From contig NGBS01000062.1 in NCBI GenBank assembly GCA_002245135.1, positions 1-33,674 of the forward strand: a DNA stretch of 33,674 nucleotides, given 5' to 3'. The notes below the pieces were generated by a model, which worked only from the letters and a program-made list of their open reading frames with translations, was not told the DNA's origin and did no database searches. Made by a program: the position numbers and the translations under genes. Origin of the DNA: Proteromonas lacertae. Its lineage: Eukaryota; Sar; Bigyra; Opalinata; Proteromonadidae. Of this stretch, positions 9,120-19,188 are shown in pieces (the stretch's first letter is position 1; every line of letters begins with the position of its first letter).

Positions 9120-10295
9120 ATGCCAATCAATAACTTTAATTGGTGTAATCCAACTCGTATTTTATTTGGAAAGGGACAAATTGCTGAGCTGTCAAATTAT
9201 TTACCAACTGATAAGACATTTATCATAACTTATGGTGGAGGAAGTATCAAGAAGTTTGGAACTTATGATGCTGTGAAGAAAGCATTAGGATCTAGAAAGT
9301 ATGAAGATTTTGGCGGTATAGAAGCAAATCCAGACTTTGATACTTTAATGAAATGTGTGAATAGAATAAAGGAAATAGGACCTGATAATTGCTATATTCT
9401 TGCGGTTGGTGGAGGTTCAGTTTGTGATGGTTCAAAATTCATTGCAGCAGCTTCTTACTTTGAAGGTGATCCATGGGAAATCTTACTGAACGATGGTAAA
9501 AACGTCAAAAAAGCAGTACCAATAGCAGTTGTTCTCACTTTACCAGCAACAGGAAGTGAAAGTAATGTTGCTGCTGTTGTTTCAAGAAGGTCAATGAAAA
9601 GAAAACTAGGATTACACACTTCAATGGTATTTCCAGTAGTCAGTGTATTAGATCCAGAGTTAACCTACACTTTACCAATGAACCAATCCCAAAATGGTGT
9701 AGTAGATGCTTTTGTTCATGTTTGTGAACAATATGTTACATTCCCAGCTGATGCTGATTGTCAAGATAGATATAGTGAAGGATTGATGAAAGTATTAGTT
9801 AAAAATGGAACAGAATTAATGAAAAATCCTAAAGATTATACAGTAAGAGCTAATATAATGTGGGCAGCAAATCAAGCTCTAAATGGATTAATAGCTCAAG
9901 GTGTTGTTACTGATTGGAGTACCCATAAATTAGGACATGAATTAACAGCGCAATTAGGATTAGATCATGCAGTGACATTAGCCATTGTTCAGCCTGTTAT
10001 TTATAGATTAAAAATTCAACAGAAGAAAGAGAAATTAGCGATGTTAGGTGATAGTGTGTTTGGTATTAAAAATAGTGATAAATTAAAAGCTGCTGAAGAA
10101 ACTATAAAAGCAATTGAACATTTTTATCATGATGTTATGAAATTACCAATTAAGATAAGTGAATGTAAGTGTAGTCAAGATAAAGCATGGATAAAAGAAG
10201 TATGTGATAGATTTAGAAAAGATGGAGCTGCATTTGGTGAACATAAAGATATTACTGGTGATGTAGCTGAAGATATATATAATAGTTGTTATTAA
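9120..10295 (+). CDS. Iron/zinc-dependent alcohol dehydrogenase, butanol dehydrogenase/YqhD type
   Basis: A single exon of 391 residues, full length for group III alcohol dehydrogenases. It would reduce aldehydes to alcohols with NAD(P)H. The nucleotide-binding segment AVGGGSVCDGSK is at about residue 95-106, and TLPATGSESN at 140-149. The four metal ligands are at Asp196, His200, His269 and His283, the same spacing as in YqhD/BdhA. The best family match is bacterial, and anaerobic protists often carry such genes, presumably acquired by transfer; here base composition and flanks match the neighbours. Absence of an organelle targeting sequence suggests a cytosolic enzyme used to dispose of reducing power. 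Confidence 0.93.
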   Translation: MPINNFNWCNPTRILFGKGQIAELSNYLPTDKTFIITYGGGSIKKFGTYDAVKKALGSRKYEDFGGIEANPDFDTLMKCVNRIKEIGPDNCYILAVGGGSVCDGSKFIAAASYFEGDPWEILLNDGKNVKKAVPIAVVLTLPATGSESNVAAVVSRRSMKRKLGLHTSMVFPVVSVLDPELTYTLPMNQSQNGVVDAFVHVCEQYVTFPADADCQDRYSEGLMKVLVKNGTELMKNPKDYTVRANIMWAANQALNGLIAQGVVTDWSTHKLGHELTAQLGLDHAVTLAIVQPVIYRLKIQQKKEKLAMLGDSVFGIKNSDKLKAAEETIKAIEHFYHDVMKLPIKISECKCSQDKAWIKEVCDRFRKDGAAFGEHKDITGDVAEDIYNSCY

Positions 10296-10386
10296 AGTGG
10301 AATATAATTGATTTTTTGATTTGAAAACTGTTATTTTTGAAAAATAATCAAAATTGACATTTACTGTGAAATACTGTAGTAAAACA

Positions 10387-10907
10387 ATGACAAGATATAA
10401 TGGGATGGTTAAATGTTATAAAGGGAAGAAGGTATTATTTATTTAATCAATTTTTTATAGCATTTTGGCTTTATAGTATGTCCTTCATGGAGTGAAGGTG
10501 AATTGTTTTTTTCACCTGGTAATATGAATATGTTTCTACCTGGAGAAGAGAGAATGAGAATCACTAAACCAGGTACAATCGTAAATTTCGATATTATTCA
10601 CAAAAGAAGAGGATATCAAGCAAATGACATAAAATTAGGTAGTTATGATGGTGCAGCTAGTTCATATATCCCCCCACTATCAACCTTTCGCTCTCCACGT
10701 ATTTTTAACCCAATACCTATATCAAAGTTTGAAACTGAAGGATATATCCCTGGAATTGAGTCAGTAAACTGTACAATATGTTTAGAAGTGTTGGATTATG
10801 GAGAATCTGTTACAAGATTGCCATGTACTCATGTATTTCATCATGATTGTTTAGCAAAATGGTTGGAAGATAAACAAACTTGTCCAAATTGTAGAGTTTC
10901 ATTATAA
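10387..10907 (+). CDS. Cold-shock domain - RING-H2 fusion protein, copy 1
   Basis: Exons 10387-10431 and 10461-10907 (29-nt intron GTATTA...TATAG, phase 0) give 163 residues. Residues 1-75 form a cold-shock domain: MTRYNGMVKCYKGKKHFGFI supplies strand 1 and the RNP1-like KxxFGFI. ELFFSP takes the RNP2 place, and GTIVNFDI...RRGYQANDIKLG closes the barrel. Residues about 115-158 form a RING-H2 finger (CTIC, then C-x-H-x2-H-x2-C, then CPNC). A Ser/Pro linker joins them. The expected role is an E3 ubiquitin ligase guided by single-stranded nucleic acid, by inference only. The CSD frame appears only after splicing, so a gene caller could easily miss it and see just a RING protein. A second copy follows 163 bases downstream. 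Confidence 0.85.
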
Positions 10908-11070
10908 ACTCATTGAGTAATCTATTCTTTTTGTAATGTAATATGTTTAATACTATGTTTCTTTATATATATATTATTATTATTATATAATTGTTTATTT
11001 TTGTATTATTTTCTAAAAATTATATCGTTTTAAAAAAAATGTCATTCACTGTGATTTATTATTTATAATA

Positions 11071-11605
11071 ATGACTAGGTATAATGGAGTTGTAAAATTC
11101 TATAAAGATAATGATGTATTATTAATTCTATTAACTAATATAGGAATATGGATTTATTATCTGTCCAGCATTTTATTCACCTCGTGATTTGTATTTTTCA
11201 CCTCGTAATATAAATGCATTACAATCTGATATGGATAAATTAAGAATAACAATACGTGGAACAATAGTTAACTTCGAAATTGTACTAAGAAGAAGAGGAT
11301 ATCAAGCATATGACATAAAACTAGGAAGATGTGCGAGTGACGCTACCATACATAGTAATCCATTTTCATTTCTCGAATTAGCTTGTGGTTTTAGCTCTCT
11401 AAGAATTTCACAACCACTAAATACAGAAATCTATGTTCCTGAAGGATATGAAGCTATCAATTGTTCTATTTGTTTAGAAGTACTAGATTGTGGAGAAAGA
11501 GTTACTACATTGCCTTGTAAACACAAGTTTCACGAAAATTGTTTATCCCAGTGGTTAAAAGATAGCCACACTTGTCCAAATTGTAGACAAGGCATATCAG
11601 TATAA
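11071..11605 (+). CDS. Cold-shock domain - RING-H2 fusion protein, copy 2
   Basis: Exons 11071-11115 and 11144-11605 (28-nt intron GTATTA...AATATAG, phase 0) give 168 residues. The cold-shock domain runs MTRYNGVVKFYKDNDEYGFI through GTIVNFEIVLRRRGYQAYDI to KLG, with the intron at exactly the same codon as in copy 1. The RING-H2 finger (CSIC...CKHKFHENC...CPNC) ends six residues before the stop. All eight zinc ligands are present. The linker differs in sequence and length from copy 1 while both domains are conserved, so the pair is an old enough tandem duplication to be under selection on both domains. Confidence 0.85.
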
Positions 11606-12122
11606 TCATATCGGTTAATTCTCTTCAACGTAAAACAATTTTCTTATTATAATATAATTTGTTTGATTTTTAATTACTGTGTACAATAACTACATTACTT
11701 CATAACAAAATAATGGAATAGTACCTTATATAACTATAGTATGACGAAATAAAACTAAATGTAAAAGAGATGTAAAATTGACATTAAATTACATTGTAAA
11801 CCGCAAATTTTAAAATGATGTATTATTGTTTTGCATCTTGATTTACTCTTAATCTGAATGATGAAATGCAATTATTATTGGTATATATTTATTAATATAT
11901 GTTTTTCTTATTCTATCCAAACTTATTTCCGTCCGAACCACCCCATGTTCAAGACGAGCCTCGGTTTTGTATAGAGAACTATTGATTTTTGATAAAACTG
12001 TTCTTCGTTTTACTGTCGAATTATAAATTTATCGAGATTTCACATTTTTATTGTTTTATAGATTAATTAAAAAGAAAAAAATGGTTAAAAAATTGATGTA
12101 GAGTAATGTATGGTTAATTTAC
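11606..12122. other. Intergenic stretch between the CSD-RING copies and DNAAF1 (convergent)
   Basis: About 515 bases of AT-rich sequence without a gene. A less AT-rich patch at 11928-11975 (TCCGTCCGAACCACCCCATG onward) was checked as a possible RNA gene on both strands. It lacks proper tRNA A and B boxes and a cloverleaf, so I leave it unassigned. Confidence 0.5.
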
Positions 12123-13484
12123 TTATGGAAGCTGTTCATTGTCACTGATTGAAGGTGCAGCTGGGATATTTTCATCATTATTTTCATTGTTATCATTATT
12201 GTTATTATTATTTTCACTCTGTGTTTGGGGTATTTGAGGAGTTTCAATCTCTTCAATTAACGGTGGTGGTAATGATGGAATATCATTCTGTTGGCTTTGA
12301 GATGTTAATTCTTCCTCCTGTTGTTGTGTTGATCTATGAATAATAGTTGCCATTGGTTCCATAAGTGGAGGAGGTGGTGGTGGTGTTATATTGGTTAATA
12401 ACTCAATCACTTCATTTTCATTCTCAACATCACTGTTATTGGCATTATTATTCTCACTTTGTTGATTTTCATTAGTATTACTACTTGTTTCACTTTCTTG
12501 ATTACTTTGTTCCTGTTGATTATCATTATCGTTATTTCCTTGTGTTTGTTGTTGTTGTTGTTGTTGAGCTTGTCTATTCTGCCTAGATTGTGGATCATTA
12601 TCAGGTAAATTCCCATTCAACAAATCATCCACTGTAATCACATTACCAGTTTCTCTTGATATCTCATGTGCTCTTCTACACATATTCACCCACTCTCTAA
12701 ATCTAATAATATTATTATTATGTTCTTCTCGCTGTTTATTCTGATATTGTTCTCTTGTTGATTTTTCTAATTCAACTCCACCTGTTGCAAATGCTTCAGC
12801 GCAGGATCTATCTATTTCATATACTGGACGATCATCTAAATAACTCAATTTTGGTAATGCTACAATCAATCTTCTACGATAATTTTCTATTGATCTTACT
12901 GCTTTATTTCCTTGTAGTTTTAAGGTTCCCAAGTTTTTTAATTCTTTAATTAGTTCTATAAAGTTTGGATCATCGATTTTGTTATGACTGATATCCAAAC
13001 ATTTGATGGATGGACATTCTTGTAGTTCAATTATTGAATCTACATCGTGTAAGTTGTTGTGGTCTAATGTTAATGTTTCTAAATGAGTTAATTCTTTGAT
13101 TCCTTCTATTTTGGATATTGCATTGTGTGATAAATCTAATGTTATTAGATTTGTTAGTTTACTGAGATTTTCAATTTTTGATATACAATTCTTTGATAAT
13201 ATTAAACATCTTAGTTTTGTCATATGATCTAAATTCTCAATTTTAGTAAGTGAATTTGAATCTAGGTAAATACAAACACAATTGATGTATTCTTCAAGTG
13301 CTTCTATTGTAGTAAATCCATGAAAATGTAAATATAAATTGTCATTCAAAGATGGTGTTTCATAACCTCCATTTTGTAAGCAAGAAATCAATATAGCTTC
13401 TTTGGACATCCTTGTTGAGCTTGAGGCAGCATCTTGCAAACGGGAAATATATCTATCTCTTAAAAATGAGTAAGCATCCATCAA
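12123..13484 (-). CDS. DNAAF1: Dynein axonemal assembly factor 1 (LRRC50/ODA7 family)
   Basis: A single exon of 453 residues. After about 50 residues comes the family signature LNDNLYLHFHGFTTIEALEE. Six SDS22-type leucine-rich repeats follow (about residues 70-205), closed by an LRR cap with NYRRRLIVALPKLSYLDDRP and the hallmark DRSCAEAFATGGVE, nearly as in animal and algal DNAAF1. The C-terminal half is low complexity (Gln, Asn, Pro, Glu runs). The protein helps pre-assemble outer and inner dynein arms in the cytoplasm, so the organism should build motile cilia or flagella. Animal homologues are longer, but their C-terminal extensions are poorly conserved. The second Met may be the real start; the difference is one residue. 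Confidence 0.9.
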   Translation of the reverse strand: MMDAYSFLRDRYISRLQDAASSSTRMSKEAILISCLQNGGYETPSLNDNLYLHFHGFTTIEALEEYINCVCIYLDSNSLTKIENLDHMTKLRCLILSKNCISKIENLSKLTNLITLDLSHNAISKIEGIKELTHLETLTLDHNNLHDVDSIIELQECPSIKCLDISHNKIDDPNFIELIKELKNLGTLKLQGNKAVRSIENYRRRLIVALPKLSYLDDRPVYEIDRSCAEAFATGGVELEKSTREQYQNKQREEHNNNIIRFREWVNMCRRAHEISRETGNVITVDDLLNGNLPDNDPQSRQNRQAQQQQQQQTQGNNDNDNQQEQSNQESETSSNTNENQQSENNNANNSDVENENEVIELLTNITPPPPPPLMEPMATIIHRSTQQQEEELTSQSQQNDIPSLPPPLIEEIETPQIPQTQSENNNNNNDNNENNDENIPAAPSISDNEQLP

Positions 13485-13621
13485 TCAACAGAAAAAAATA
13501 AAAAAACAGTTCAAAAACGAAAATTTGAATTAATACAGAAATACATTAATAAATATGTTGTATTAAGTGTATTTTTATATTTTTTTGATTTACTTACGTT
13601 GTAATTATTCATATCAATAGA

Positions 13622-14916
13622 ATGTTATTAAAATCATCAAATCTAACAGTCTTTATATCAATTATAGGTAAAAATCTTTTATTTTAATGGCTGATAGGGT
13701 TAATACTCTGTTCTGGAAGTTGTCCGCTAGGTTTTATACCTACTGATGAAAGTGCATGTGAAGAAATAAATGACATATATTTGGATGTATAATATTGTTG
13801 TTTAATAAATTAGATCAAATTCACCACAACTCAAACAGTTTCACAATCTAATATTGAAACTTTAAAGTATATTAATCTTAAATAAGCTAAATAAATAGAA
13901 TTGAACTAGCCACAGCATATAGTGTTGATAAAAGTCGATTTAATGTAAATAGAACATATTCAGATAATTATGCAACAATAGAAATAATTCATTCCAGTCC
14001 AGATTCAACAGATACAGCCTATTCAATCTATCAAAAATTCATGGTTGATTATAAAGATCCACAATCCAAATTAAGACAACAAACCATCTTTAAAAACATC
14101 GATCCAACCTTCACTCCCAAAGTAATAACAATATCTGAAATAGATGAGTATTTATTATATCCAAGCACATTTGTATTTCATTATAATGCTGAGAAAAGCA
14201 TTACACAACATGAGTTTATATTAGCTTCGCCTGGTTATGGTAATAAATCATTTGAAATATATAAAATGGATATTGATCGAAGTAAACTATGGTTGACTAT
14301 TACACCTATTCAAGGAATAATCAAACCTGGTCAAGCTTTACAAATTGATGTTATTGTAGATTTTAAGAAGTTGGAAAATAACTTAGATTATACGACAATA
14401 AAGATATATCATAATGGTTATAAACAAACGAATACTATTTCAATAATGGCATTTAAGGGGGAATTAGAGTATAAAACTGATATAAAAGAAGGACAAGGAT
14501 TTTGGGAGAGATTATGGGCTTATCGATTAGAAGATGATGCTGTTTCCACTTCTATTTCTGCTTTAGTAATGATATTGGTGTTAGAAGTGTTTATTTTTAT
14601 ATTTTATTACTGTTGTTGTAGTGTATATATTATGTTATTATATTATTTTTATTAATAGTTACATCCTTATAATAAATATGAATATACAGGTTATGAAACT
14701 GATGAAGTGGCTGGTGTAACAATGGATGATTATAAACACAAGATTGATATGAGACAAGTTATTAATAGAAAGACTAGTACTTTAACACCAGAATCTACAC
14801 AAAAACCTACTTCAATAGATGATAAAATTGAAACAACAAATCCAAATTTCTATCAATCCATAAATCCTGATGTTAAAATGAGAGAAACAACTATTTCTCA
14901 TTCAAAATCACAATAA
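13622..14916 (+). CDS. Type I membrane receptor-like protein, five exons
   Basis: Exons 13622-13667, 13698-13786, 13814-13866, 13899-14622 and 14659-14916, with introns of 30, 27, 32 and 36 nt, give 389 residues. The first intron splits a signal peptide (MLLKSSNLTVFISII joined to GLILCSGSC). The luminal or extracellular part has an N-terminal domain (about 25-120) and a beta-rich domain (about 130-250, ending ITPIQGIIKPGQALQIDVIV) that resembles Ig/MSP-like sandwiches. A single membrane segment (ALVMILVLEVFIFIFYY) is followed by a Cys patch (CCCS), and the cytoplasmic tail (about 90 residues) is Tyr/Asp-rich near the membrane, then Ser/Thr-rich. No family recognised. Only exons 4 and 5 are obvious as open frames; the upstream exons rest on splice signals, phase and the sensible signal peptide. 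Confidence 0.7.
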
Positions 14917-15020
14917 TTAAATTAATATATTGAATATTTTATTAATTATTTTGTTTTTCTCAAATATCAAAGAAAATAACATAAATTTATATTTATAAGA
15001 TAATTTAGTGAATATACTCT

Positions 15021-15545
15021 TTATACGTTTGTAACTTTAGTTTTAGAAGCTTCAAATCTACCTACAATTTCTGCATTCTTCTTATCCATTGCAGCTTGTG
15101 TTTTGTGAACAACAATTCCTCCTTTATCATTCACTATCAATGGTCTTGCCCAAGCATCAACAGCCTTTGGTTTTTGTTCTTTGAAATTCTTTATACATTC
15201 AACCCAGCCTCTAGCTACTTCTTCACCATTCTCTACTTCATCAGGTACTTTCAAATGAACTTTCTTCTCTTCATCACCTGGAGTAAATGTTTTGATAGAT
15301 GAATCTCTCACTTTCAATACTATTGTAAAATCTTTATTTCCACTTTCATATTCTATTCCATTATAACATTCTAATGGAATATTCTGTTTCTCACCTAAAT
15401 ATACTTTACCATAATAACTAGGAACCATTGAATCATACACTCTGATTGAAGCTGGTTCAAAATATATTACAAAATATCTTCTTTGCCATTTACCAACTAC
15501 ACGATCTTTACCTTCTTTCATCAAGTATCCTTCTTTGATTAACAT
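15021..15545 (-). CDS. Stand-alone PH-domain protein, copy of the cytoplasmic tail of the surface protein at 28528-31564
   Basis: A 174-residue frame beginning MLIKEGYLMKEGKDR. A PH domain fills residues 3-115: the first strand is KEGYLMKEG...GKWQRRYFVIYF, and the C-terminal helix Trp is in RGWVECIKNFKEQ. It normally binds phosphoinositides or proteins at membranes. It is almost identical to residues 829-1002 of the right-hand surface protein, differing at the last residue and at the extreme start, and lies in inverted orientation. I see no upstream exon with a signal peptide or membrane segment, so this copy would be cytosolic. It may be a functional small gene or a partial duplicate. Confidence 0.75.
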   Translation of the reverse strand: MLIKEGYLMKEGKDRVVGKWQRRYFVIYFEPASIRVYDSMVPSYYGKVYLGEKQNIPLECYNGIEYESGNKDFTIVLKVRDSSIKTFTPGDEEKKVHLKVPDEVENGEEVARGWVECIKNFKEQKPKAVDAWARPLIVNDKGGIVVHKTQAAMDKKNAEIVGRFEASKTKVTNV

Positions 15546-16067
15546 CAATCAAGAAAATTTAACTGAATCAATCTCAATTTAATTACTCAGTTAAATAACA
15601 TAAAATGTGAAAGTATATAACAACCAAAATCAATTTTATATATTAAGATCTCTTATTTCTTTCTATTTCACTAAAAAAAATTGAATTTAAAAAATACACA
15701 AATCATTGGTTATATGTTCGCTTGATTTGATTGGTTATTTCATTAAAATAAGTATTGCTCATATCTCGGTTATTATTTAGGATAGAGTATTTTTTCATAT
15801 TAGTTCTAATTAATTAGATAAATGGATGGTTTGTTAACCAAATTTTTTAGAAGAAGTGGTGATAATGTAGATGATTTTAACACCATATTCCCATTAAGTT
15901 AGAATTAATAGCAAAAAATAACCAATACTATGGTCAAATATAATAGTTCATTATTGCATTAGATTAGTTGTTATACTAAACATAATTTATTATTGTATTT
16001 AATAATTTTAAAGAAACACCTTAATAATAACAAAAATGACATTATTAATTATACATCAACAGAATCT
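15546..16067. other. Stretch between the stand-alone PH gene and the left small Cys gene
   Basis: About 520 bases. On the + strand, 15823-15903 encodes a short frame (MDGLLTKFFRRSGDNVDDFN...) whose continuation (KNNQYYGQI) lies in another frame, so it is either a short spliced gene or a gene scrap. I do not recognise it. The rest is AT-rich and unrelated to the matching place in the right arm, where the extracellular part of the surface protein sits. Confidence 0.4.
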
Positions 16068-16580
16068 TTAGGATTGGAAGGCAAAAGAATCACCAGGAAT
16101 TGGACCATTGTTATTTCTAGAACTATTCAATTAAATATATGTAAATATAAATAAATATATATAATACTGTGAATCAAACCATTCTTTAGTTTCACGATTA
16201 AAACCATCAATTCCTGGTTTAACTATTTCATTAGCAAATTCTTGAAATTGGTTTAACATACTCAGAGATATCAGGAACTTCCACAGAATATGAATAAGTG
16301 TTACTCTTTGGAACTTCTATTCTTTTATCTTCATATACAACTACCTACATATATGTTAATTACAGTGATATTATTTATACATCTTTTCTACCAAAACATA
16401 ATCGATATATCTTCTCAATTGTTTCACATTTCTCTTTACCATTTATCATATTACACTATTAAATATTATATTATCACTTCAGAAAAAAAAGAAGAATACA
16501 GTTCGACTTATTTTTGTAGTATAATCGCATTTTGGATGCAATCTCTTATCTTCTTTTAATATATTTTCTTTATCACTCAT
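16068..16580 (-). pseudogene. Left copy of a small Cys-containing protein gene, frame-broken in its third exon
   Basis: This is the paralog of 27598-28154 with the same exon pattern: it starts MSDKENILKEDKRLHPKCDY, with introns after codon 27 and before VVVYEDKRIEV. The N-terminal part has the paired Cys pattern C...C...KC...C seen in the right copy, but CFGRKD replaces CPNKRD. In the third exon, after VEVPDISE, the left copy has two extra bases (near 16258) relative to the right one and reads into a stop. Its last exon ends PGDSFAFQS in an intact frame, whereas the right copy differs there. The ATG is 104 bases from the ATG of the left Hsp-like gene, so the two share a bidirectional promoter. 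Function unknown. Confidence 0.5.
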
Positions 16581-18433
16581 TTAGATTTCTATTTAACCTC
16601 AAAAATTAAAAATAATAAATATGTCAAAATGACACAAATTCATGTAAATTACCATCAAGATTTTAAAATTTCTGTATTTACAGTATGACAACTGCAATAA
16701 TTGGAATTGACAGTGGTTCGAAATACACAAAAGTAGCTCTTTTAGAAGGAAAAGAGAATAGTTATAAAAGTCAAACAGTTGAATTTGAAAGTGGAAGTAA
16801 AAGTTTTGAGTATATAAGGAATAATAATATAATGTATGTAGAAATATTTTTAGTTTGAAGAATGGTAGTGAGCGTTTATTTAGTAGTTTAGCTAAAAATC
16901 TCGTATTTCTGTTGTATCTATATAAATGTCTAGCAACCTCGTAATATTCAAAACTCATTAGGCTATATATTGGATTTATTTAGTGAAAAATATGATATAG
17001 AGAAGTTAAAATTTCACAATCCTTTTAATATAGTAGAAAGTGAAGATAATCATATATGTTTGAAATTGAAATATGAAAATGAAGATGGAAATGAAGAAGA
17101 ACGAATAATCAGTGTAGAAGAGTTATATTTTATGTTTATTGATAAAACAATGAATTATATAAATGAAAATCGAAAATGTTTGAAAGAGCTTGATTCAATA
17201 ATAATGAGTGTATATATATATATATATTGTATTTAATATAATATAAATAGATTCCCAGCTATTTAAACATGGAAAGTAAAGAAATGATAAAAGAAATGTT
17301 GAAAAAGATAAATGAGAAAGATGGATGTAAAAATATCGAAATAATCAATGATTATTTAGGTTATGTGACATTATTTGGAATTGAAAATAATGATGAAATA
17401 AAACGAAACAAATAAAAATCGTCGTATATTATTTGTGAATATGGGAGATGTAAGTTTAAATGTTTGTAGTTGTGAATATGATAAAGACAAATGTAAAATC
17501 CTGAGTTATAAATACGAAAAGAATATTGGAGGTCGAATAATAGATGAATATTTAATGGAAGATATAAAAGGTATGATAATAGAAGAAGGAAATGAGATTG
17601 AAAGTAATAATGAGAAAAAAGTATATTATCGAATAATGGATAATGTAATAAAGATGAAAGAGAAACTAAGTGCTCAAGGAGCTGATACAATCAATATTCA
17701 TATTGATCAAATCTTAGAAGATGATGAAGATTATGATGGTGAATATAGTATTGATAAACTAAATGAAGTAATACAAAAACATGATATATGGAATAAGATA
17801 AAATCATTATTAGATGAATGTTTAAACGAAAGTTGTTGGAATGAAGAAGAGTTGAAAGATTTAGAGATTTGTACAATAGGTGGTTCAATGAGAATAACCA
17901 AATTAAAAGATGAATTATTGAATTATTTAAAAGAGAAGAGTAATGAGAATAATAAAAATTTGACATTAACATTGAATATGGATGATTGTATAAGTCAAGG
18001 TAATAGTTATTATGGTTTAATCGAAAGTGGTAAATATTTATATACAATCGAAGATGAAAGTAAATATAAACGATGTGAAGAAGCAAATGAAGTGAAAATG
18101 AATATTGACGAATACTGGAAAGATATCGAAAGATATAAGAAGAGAGATAGAATGGAGATAAAGAAAGCAAGTAAAAGAAATGAAATAGAAAGGAATAAGT
18201 ATAATATATAATAATCAGTGAAATAATAAATCTTATATATGAATAGATATGAGAGTGATCATTTATTATCTGATAATAAGATCGATGAGAATTATTCAAG
18301 TTATATAAACTTAATTCGAGATTATTTTGAAAAGATTTACAATTTTATAAAAGATCGAAATGTGATTAAAGAGAAATATGAGAATTTAGATTTAATATAT
18401 GAAGATGAAAGTAATCATATTGGAATAGTAAAA
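16578..18433. repeat. Left arm of the long inverted repeat (matches 25762-27600)
   Basis: Counterpart of the right arm, in opposite orientation and about 7.3 kb away. The intervening single-copy genes (membrane protein, uL4, Ssu72, EBP1) show that this is not a simple assembly palindrome. The differing C-termini outside the arms show that the two genes are real paralogs rather than one locus drawn twice. Confidence 0.9.
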
Positions 18434-19188
18434 GTATATATTTCTATATATATATTATAACGATGATTATGTTAGACATTAATCCAATTTACTAATCAAC
18501 CATCAACAAAGAATCTTCAGACGATATGTGAGATATTAAAAGTTGATGAAAATAAAATTAGAGAAATATTTAGAAAAGTATTTTGTGAAGTAGAGGATTA
18601 TAAAAATATAAATGAACATGAAGTATAATATAAATGTATGTAATATAAATGAAAATAGATTATAGAAAAAATAAAAAATTTAATAAAAGATGGAGTTGAT
18701 CTAGAACCAAAATACATTAGCCATGAAGAATTGATGAAAGCATCAAAAGATAGTGTAGAAAAAATTGTACCAATACTTACTAATTATATAGATTTAAAAT
18801 ATGTTGAAGATTATTTAAGAGAGAAAAAGGACAATAATAATATAATATTAGTAGAGAATAATGACTTTAATGATTTCTTTAATAATCTAATCCATTCAAC
18901 TGCAGTTGAGAATTGTATTAAAGATTATGTAATTTCTTCATGCTTTTTAAAGAAATTAAAACCAAAATTATCGCAACTCAATAAAATAGAAGATAAAATT
19001 GAATTCTATAAGTATATAAACTACTTTTCAATGTATTTTATAGTAATTTTACAAATGAATCTGTTACTGATGTAACTCTTGATGAATATGAAGTACCAGT
19101 GGAATATAAAACTACAATATTAGATAGATATATGAATATTCTCAAAGAAGAGCATAAAAACAAGCCAAATGAGAGTAATTTTTTATGA
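16685..19188 (+). pseudogene. Left Hsp110/Grp170-like Hsp70-superfamily gene, without membrane C-terminus; frame break near 17406
   Basis: Exons 16685-16833, 16854-16902, 16934-17209, 17251-18198, 18247-18433, 18476-18622, 18659-19032 and 19044-19188. The first intron (16834-16853) is only 20 nt. The nucleotide-binding domain is recognisable: IGIDSGSKYTKVALLEG (phosphate 1), SIIMSIPSYLN, FVNMG (phosphate 2, weak), KLSAQGADTINIHID and the GGSMR segment. After it, helical lid-like sequence follows directly; no beta-sandwich is seen. Relative to the right copy there is one extra A at about 17404-17406 (CGAAAC against CGAAC), which stops the frame. From about 18470 the C-terminus diverges from the right copy and ends NKPNESNFL without membrane segments. 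A frame change at 19033-19043 could be an 11-nt intron or a second break. About 757 residues if read through. Confidence 0.65.
16834..16853 (+). other. 20-nt spliceosomal intron (identical copy at 27325-27344)
   Basis: GTATGTAGAAATATTTTTAG. Without splicing the frame stops after the first 50 codons. With splicing (phase 2) it continues into LKNGSERLFSSLAKNL, the segment that aligns with the ERLFG region of Hsp110/Grp170 proteins. Both inverted copies carry it. It is among the shortest introns known for eukaryotes outside nucleomorphs and heterotrich ciliates. Confidence 0.7.

Larger units (their letters stand above)
10340..11605 (+). repeat. Direct tandem duplication of the CSD-RING gene
   Basis: The two units (about 10355-10907 and 11041-11605) share gene structure, domain order and intron position. 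They also share part of the leader: GACATTTACTGTGA before copy 1 and GTCATTCACTGTGA before copy 2, each about 20-30 bases before the ATG. The shared leader word may be a core promoter element retained in both copies. Confidence 0.7.

Noticed and set aside
11928-11975. Possible tRNA or small RNA gene in a less AT-rich patch
   Set aside because: No A box, proper B box or cloverleaf could be drawn on either strand.
15823-15960. Short plus-strand gene starting MDGLLTKFFRRSGDN
   Set aside because: Only about 45 residues across two frames, no homology that I recognise and no convincing splice. Listed as a gene scrap within the intergenic entry.
16599-18299. Minus-strand frames rich in Tyr, His, Leu and Ser over the left Hsp-like gene, and their plus-strand twins at 25896-27579
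   Set aside because: They are antisense shadows of AT-rich coding exons. Both occur as pairs only because the arms are duplicated.
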